Shown here in pieces: positions 62,859-64,000 of a stretch of 64,000 nt of DNA. This DNA comes from Lethocerus indicus (lineage: Eukaryota > Arthropoda > Insecta > Hemiptera > Belostomatidae), in the NCBI GenBank assembly GCA_019843655.1, contig JACDQD010000007.1, positions 10,103,600 through 10,167,599 on the forward strand, read 5' to 3'. Within the stretch, counting starts at the first letter, position 1, and every line of letters begins with the position of its first letter. The position numbers and the translations under genes are program-made. The notes under the pieces are model-generated. The model did not search any database and was not told the DNA's origin. It saw only the letters and a list, made by a program, of their open reading frames with translations.

Positions 62859-62930
62859 CTCCCCGACGGGGAATCGAACCCCGGTCTCCCGCGTGACAGG
62901 CGGGGATACTAACCACTATACTATCGAGGA
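62859..62930 (-). tRNA. tRNA-Asp(GTC), copy 1
   Basis: The cloverleaf closes fully: acceptor TCCTCGA pairs with TCGGGGA (one T-G pair), the discriminator is G, the anticodon stem CCCGC/GCGGG encloses CTGTCAC with anticodon GTC (62895-62897), and the T arm is CGGGG-TTCGATT-CCCCG. There is no intron. A T7 run shortly downstream serves as the pol III terminator. CCA is not encoded, as expected for a nuclear gene. Confidence 0.97.
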
Positions 62931-63019
62931 TTAGTTGTGAAAATTACGGATTATCGCAGCCCGAACGCAGCATACACAATTCTGGATCACTACAATATTA
63001 TTCACTGACAAAACCATCT

Positions 63020-63091
63020 CTCCCCGACGGGGAATCGAACCCCGGTCTCCCGCGTGACAGGCGGGGATACTAACCACTATACTATCGAGGA
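63020..63091 (-). tRNA. tRNA-Asp(GTC), copy 2
   Basis: Identical in sequence to copy 1, with anticodon at 63056-63058. The downstream terminator is a T4 run about ten bases after the 3' end. Confidence 0.97.
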
Positions 63092-63180
63092 TTAGTTGTG
63101 AAAATTACGGATTATCGCAGCCCGAACGCTGATTACACAATTCTGGATCACTACAATATTATTCACTGACAAAACCATCT

Positions 63181-63252
63181 CTCCCCGACGGGGAATCGAA
63201 CCCCGGTCTCCCGCGTGACAGGCGGGGATACTAACCACTATACTATCGAGGA
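63181..63252 (-). tRNA. tRNA-Asp(GTC), copy 3
   Basis: Identical to copies 1 and 2, exactly 161 bases from copy 2. All stems are intact and a T4 terminator follows. Confidence 0.97.
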
Positions 63253-63341
63253 TTAGTTGTGAAAATTACGGATTATCGCAGCCCGAACGCTGATTACACA
63301 ATTCTGGATCACTACAATATTATTCACTGACAAAACCATCT

Positions 63342-63420
63342 CTCCCCGACGGGGAATCGAATCTCTCCCCCCGGTCTCCCGCGTGACAGGCGGGGATACT
63401 AACCACTATACTATCGAGGA
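63342..63420 (-). pseudogene. tRNA-Asp copy 4, broken by a 7-base insertion in the T arm
   Basis: Everything matches the intact copies except for seven extra bases between the T-stem strand and TTCGA. The segment ATCTCTCCCC (63361-63370) duplicates 63338-63347 just beside it, so a short slippage duplication inside the B box region explains it. The enlarged T loop should prevent normal folding. An assembly error is possible. Confidence 0.85.
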
Positions 63421-63509
63421 TTAGTTGTGAAAATTACGGATTATCGCAGCCCGAACGCTGATTACACAATTCTGGATGACTACAATATTATTCACTGACA
63501 AAACCATCT

Positions 63510-63581
63510 CTCCCCGACGGGGAATCGAACCCCGGTCTCCCGCGTGACAGGCGGGGATACTAACCACTATACTATCGAGGA
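63510..63581 (-). tRNA. tRNA-Asp(GTC), copy 5
   Basis: Identical to copies 1-3, with all arms intact and a T4 terminator. It lies between two altered copies. Confidence 0.97.
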
Positions 63582-63668
63582 TTAGTTGTGAAAATTACGG
63601 ATTATCGCAGCCCGAACGCTGCGTTCACAATTCTGGATCACTACAATATTATTCACTGACAAAACCAT

Positions 63669-63740
63669 CTCCCCGACGGGGAATCGAATCCCGGTCTCCC
63701 GCGTGACAGGCGGGGATACTAACCACTATACTATCGAGGA
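63669..63740 (-). tRNA. tRNA-Asp(GTC)-like, copy 6, with a B-box/T-stem substitution
   Basis: One base differs from the intact copies (63689). It changes the invariant G53 of the T stem to A, so the G53-C61 pair becomes A-C and the B box reads GATTCGATTCC. Two bases are also missing from the flank just past the 3' end. Transcription and folding may be reduced, so this may be an early pseudogene. Confidence 0.75.
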
Positions 63741-63826
63741 TTAGTTGTGAAAATTACGGATTATCGCAGCCCGAACGCTGATTACACAATTCTGGATCAC
63801 TACAATTATATTCACTGACAAAACCA

Positions 63827-63873
63827 TTCCCCGACGAAGAATCGAACGCTTGTGACACTAAACCTATCGAGGA
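63827..63873 (-). pseudogene. tRNA-Asp copy 7, heavily deleted
   Basis: Only about 47 bases remain. The acceptor strands (TCCTCGA and a GTCGGGGA-like end) and a trace of the T loop are recognisable, but most of the D and anticodon arms is gone. Its spacer still matches the unit. Confidence 0.9.
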
Positions 63874-63932
63874 TTAGTTGAAAATTACGGATTATCGCAG
63901 CCCCCGCATACACAACTGGATTACACAAATCT

Positions 63933-63987
63933 GAACCCCGGTCTCCCGCGTGACAGGCGGGGATACTAACCACTATACTATCGAGGA
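63933..63987 (-). pseudogene. tRNA-Asp copy 8, 3' end missing
   Basis: The 5' acceptor strand, D arm and anticodon arm (GTC) are perfect, but the sequence stops within the T loop and the 3' acceptor strand is replaced by spacer-like DNA. The preceding spacer is also shortened. Confidence 0.9.
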
Positions 63988-64000
63988 TTAGTTGTGAAAA

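Larger units (their letters stand above)
62586..64000. repeat. Tandem array with a 161-bp unit, each unit bearing a tRNA-Asp gene
   Basis: The unit is a 72-base tRNA gene plus about 89 bases of spacer (TTAGTTGTGAAAATTACGG ... TTCACTGACAAAACC). Copies 1-3 start exactly 161 bases apart (62859, 63020, 63181). Spacers are nearly identical between copies, pointing to recent amplification or gene conversion. The leftmost unit (about 62586-62765) is old and diverged and has no tRNA. The two rightmost units are decayed, and the array touches the window edge, so its true size is unknown. Confidence 0.93.

Noticed and set aside
62859..64000. A CRISPR-like direct repeat array
   Set aside because: The unit is 161 bp with no variable spacers, and the conserved part folds as tRNA-Asp. 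The rest of the window is clearly eukaryotic.

Overview
The window is animal nuclear DNA, most likely from an arthropod and probably an insect. The evidence is spliceosomal GT-AG introns, a frameshifted jockey-type retrotransposon remnant, a eukaryotic tRNA-Asp(GTC) cluster, and a titin-family muscle gene whose architecture resembles insect zormin/sallimus. No species can be named.

One very large gene on the minus strand explains almost the whole window. I could chain 34 coding exons from an ATG at 61236 down to the left edge. Every junction is GT-AG and every phase agrees, giving about 2,176 codons with no stop. The gene runs off the left end, so the 3' part is missing. The product has three parts. 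Residues about 12-80 are a short conserved leader (TTTISTIAVQ...). Residues about 40-1140 are alpha-helical and spectrin/CCDC141-like. From about 1188 there are eight titin-type Ig domains with proline- or serine-rich linkers. The N-terminal half looks collinear with vertebrate CCDC141. Ig7-Ig8 look like the titin Z1-Z2 pair, including its missing cysteines. In vertebrates CCDC141 and TTN are adjacent same-strand genes; here both modules sit in one reading frame. My best name is the zormin part of the titin/sallimus (sls) locus.

Layout from left to right: 1-20.3 kb holds 31 closely packed exons in very AT-rich, CpG-poor DNA. From 20.3 to 26.4 kb lie the first part of exon 4, exons 3 and 2, and long introns, and the DNA becomes visibly richer in GC and CpG. 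From 26.4 to 61.1 kb is a single intron of 34.7 kb. It carries microsatellites, a dead jockey fragment, one dispersed repeat pair and some palindromic transcription-factor-like sites, but no independent gene that I can support. From 61.1 to 61.6 kb are the first coding exon and a CpG-rich candidate promoter with a palindromic CRE. From about 62.6 kb to the right edge is a tandem array with a unit of about 161 bp, each unit carrying a tRNA-Asp gene on the minus strand. Four copies are intact, two altered and two decayed, and an older tRNA-less unit sits at the left edge.

Statements about families rest on recollection of those families and no search was run. Exon boundaries come directly from reading splice signals and phases in the sequence.
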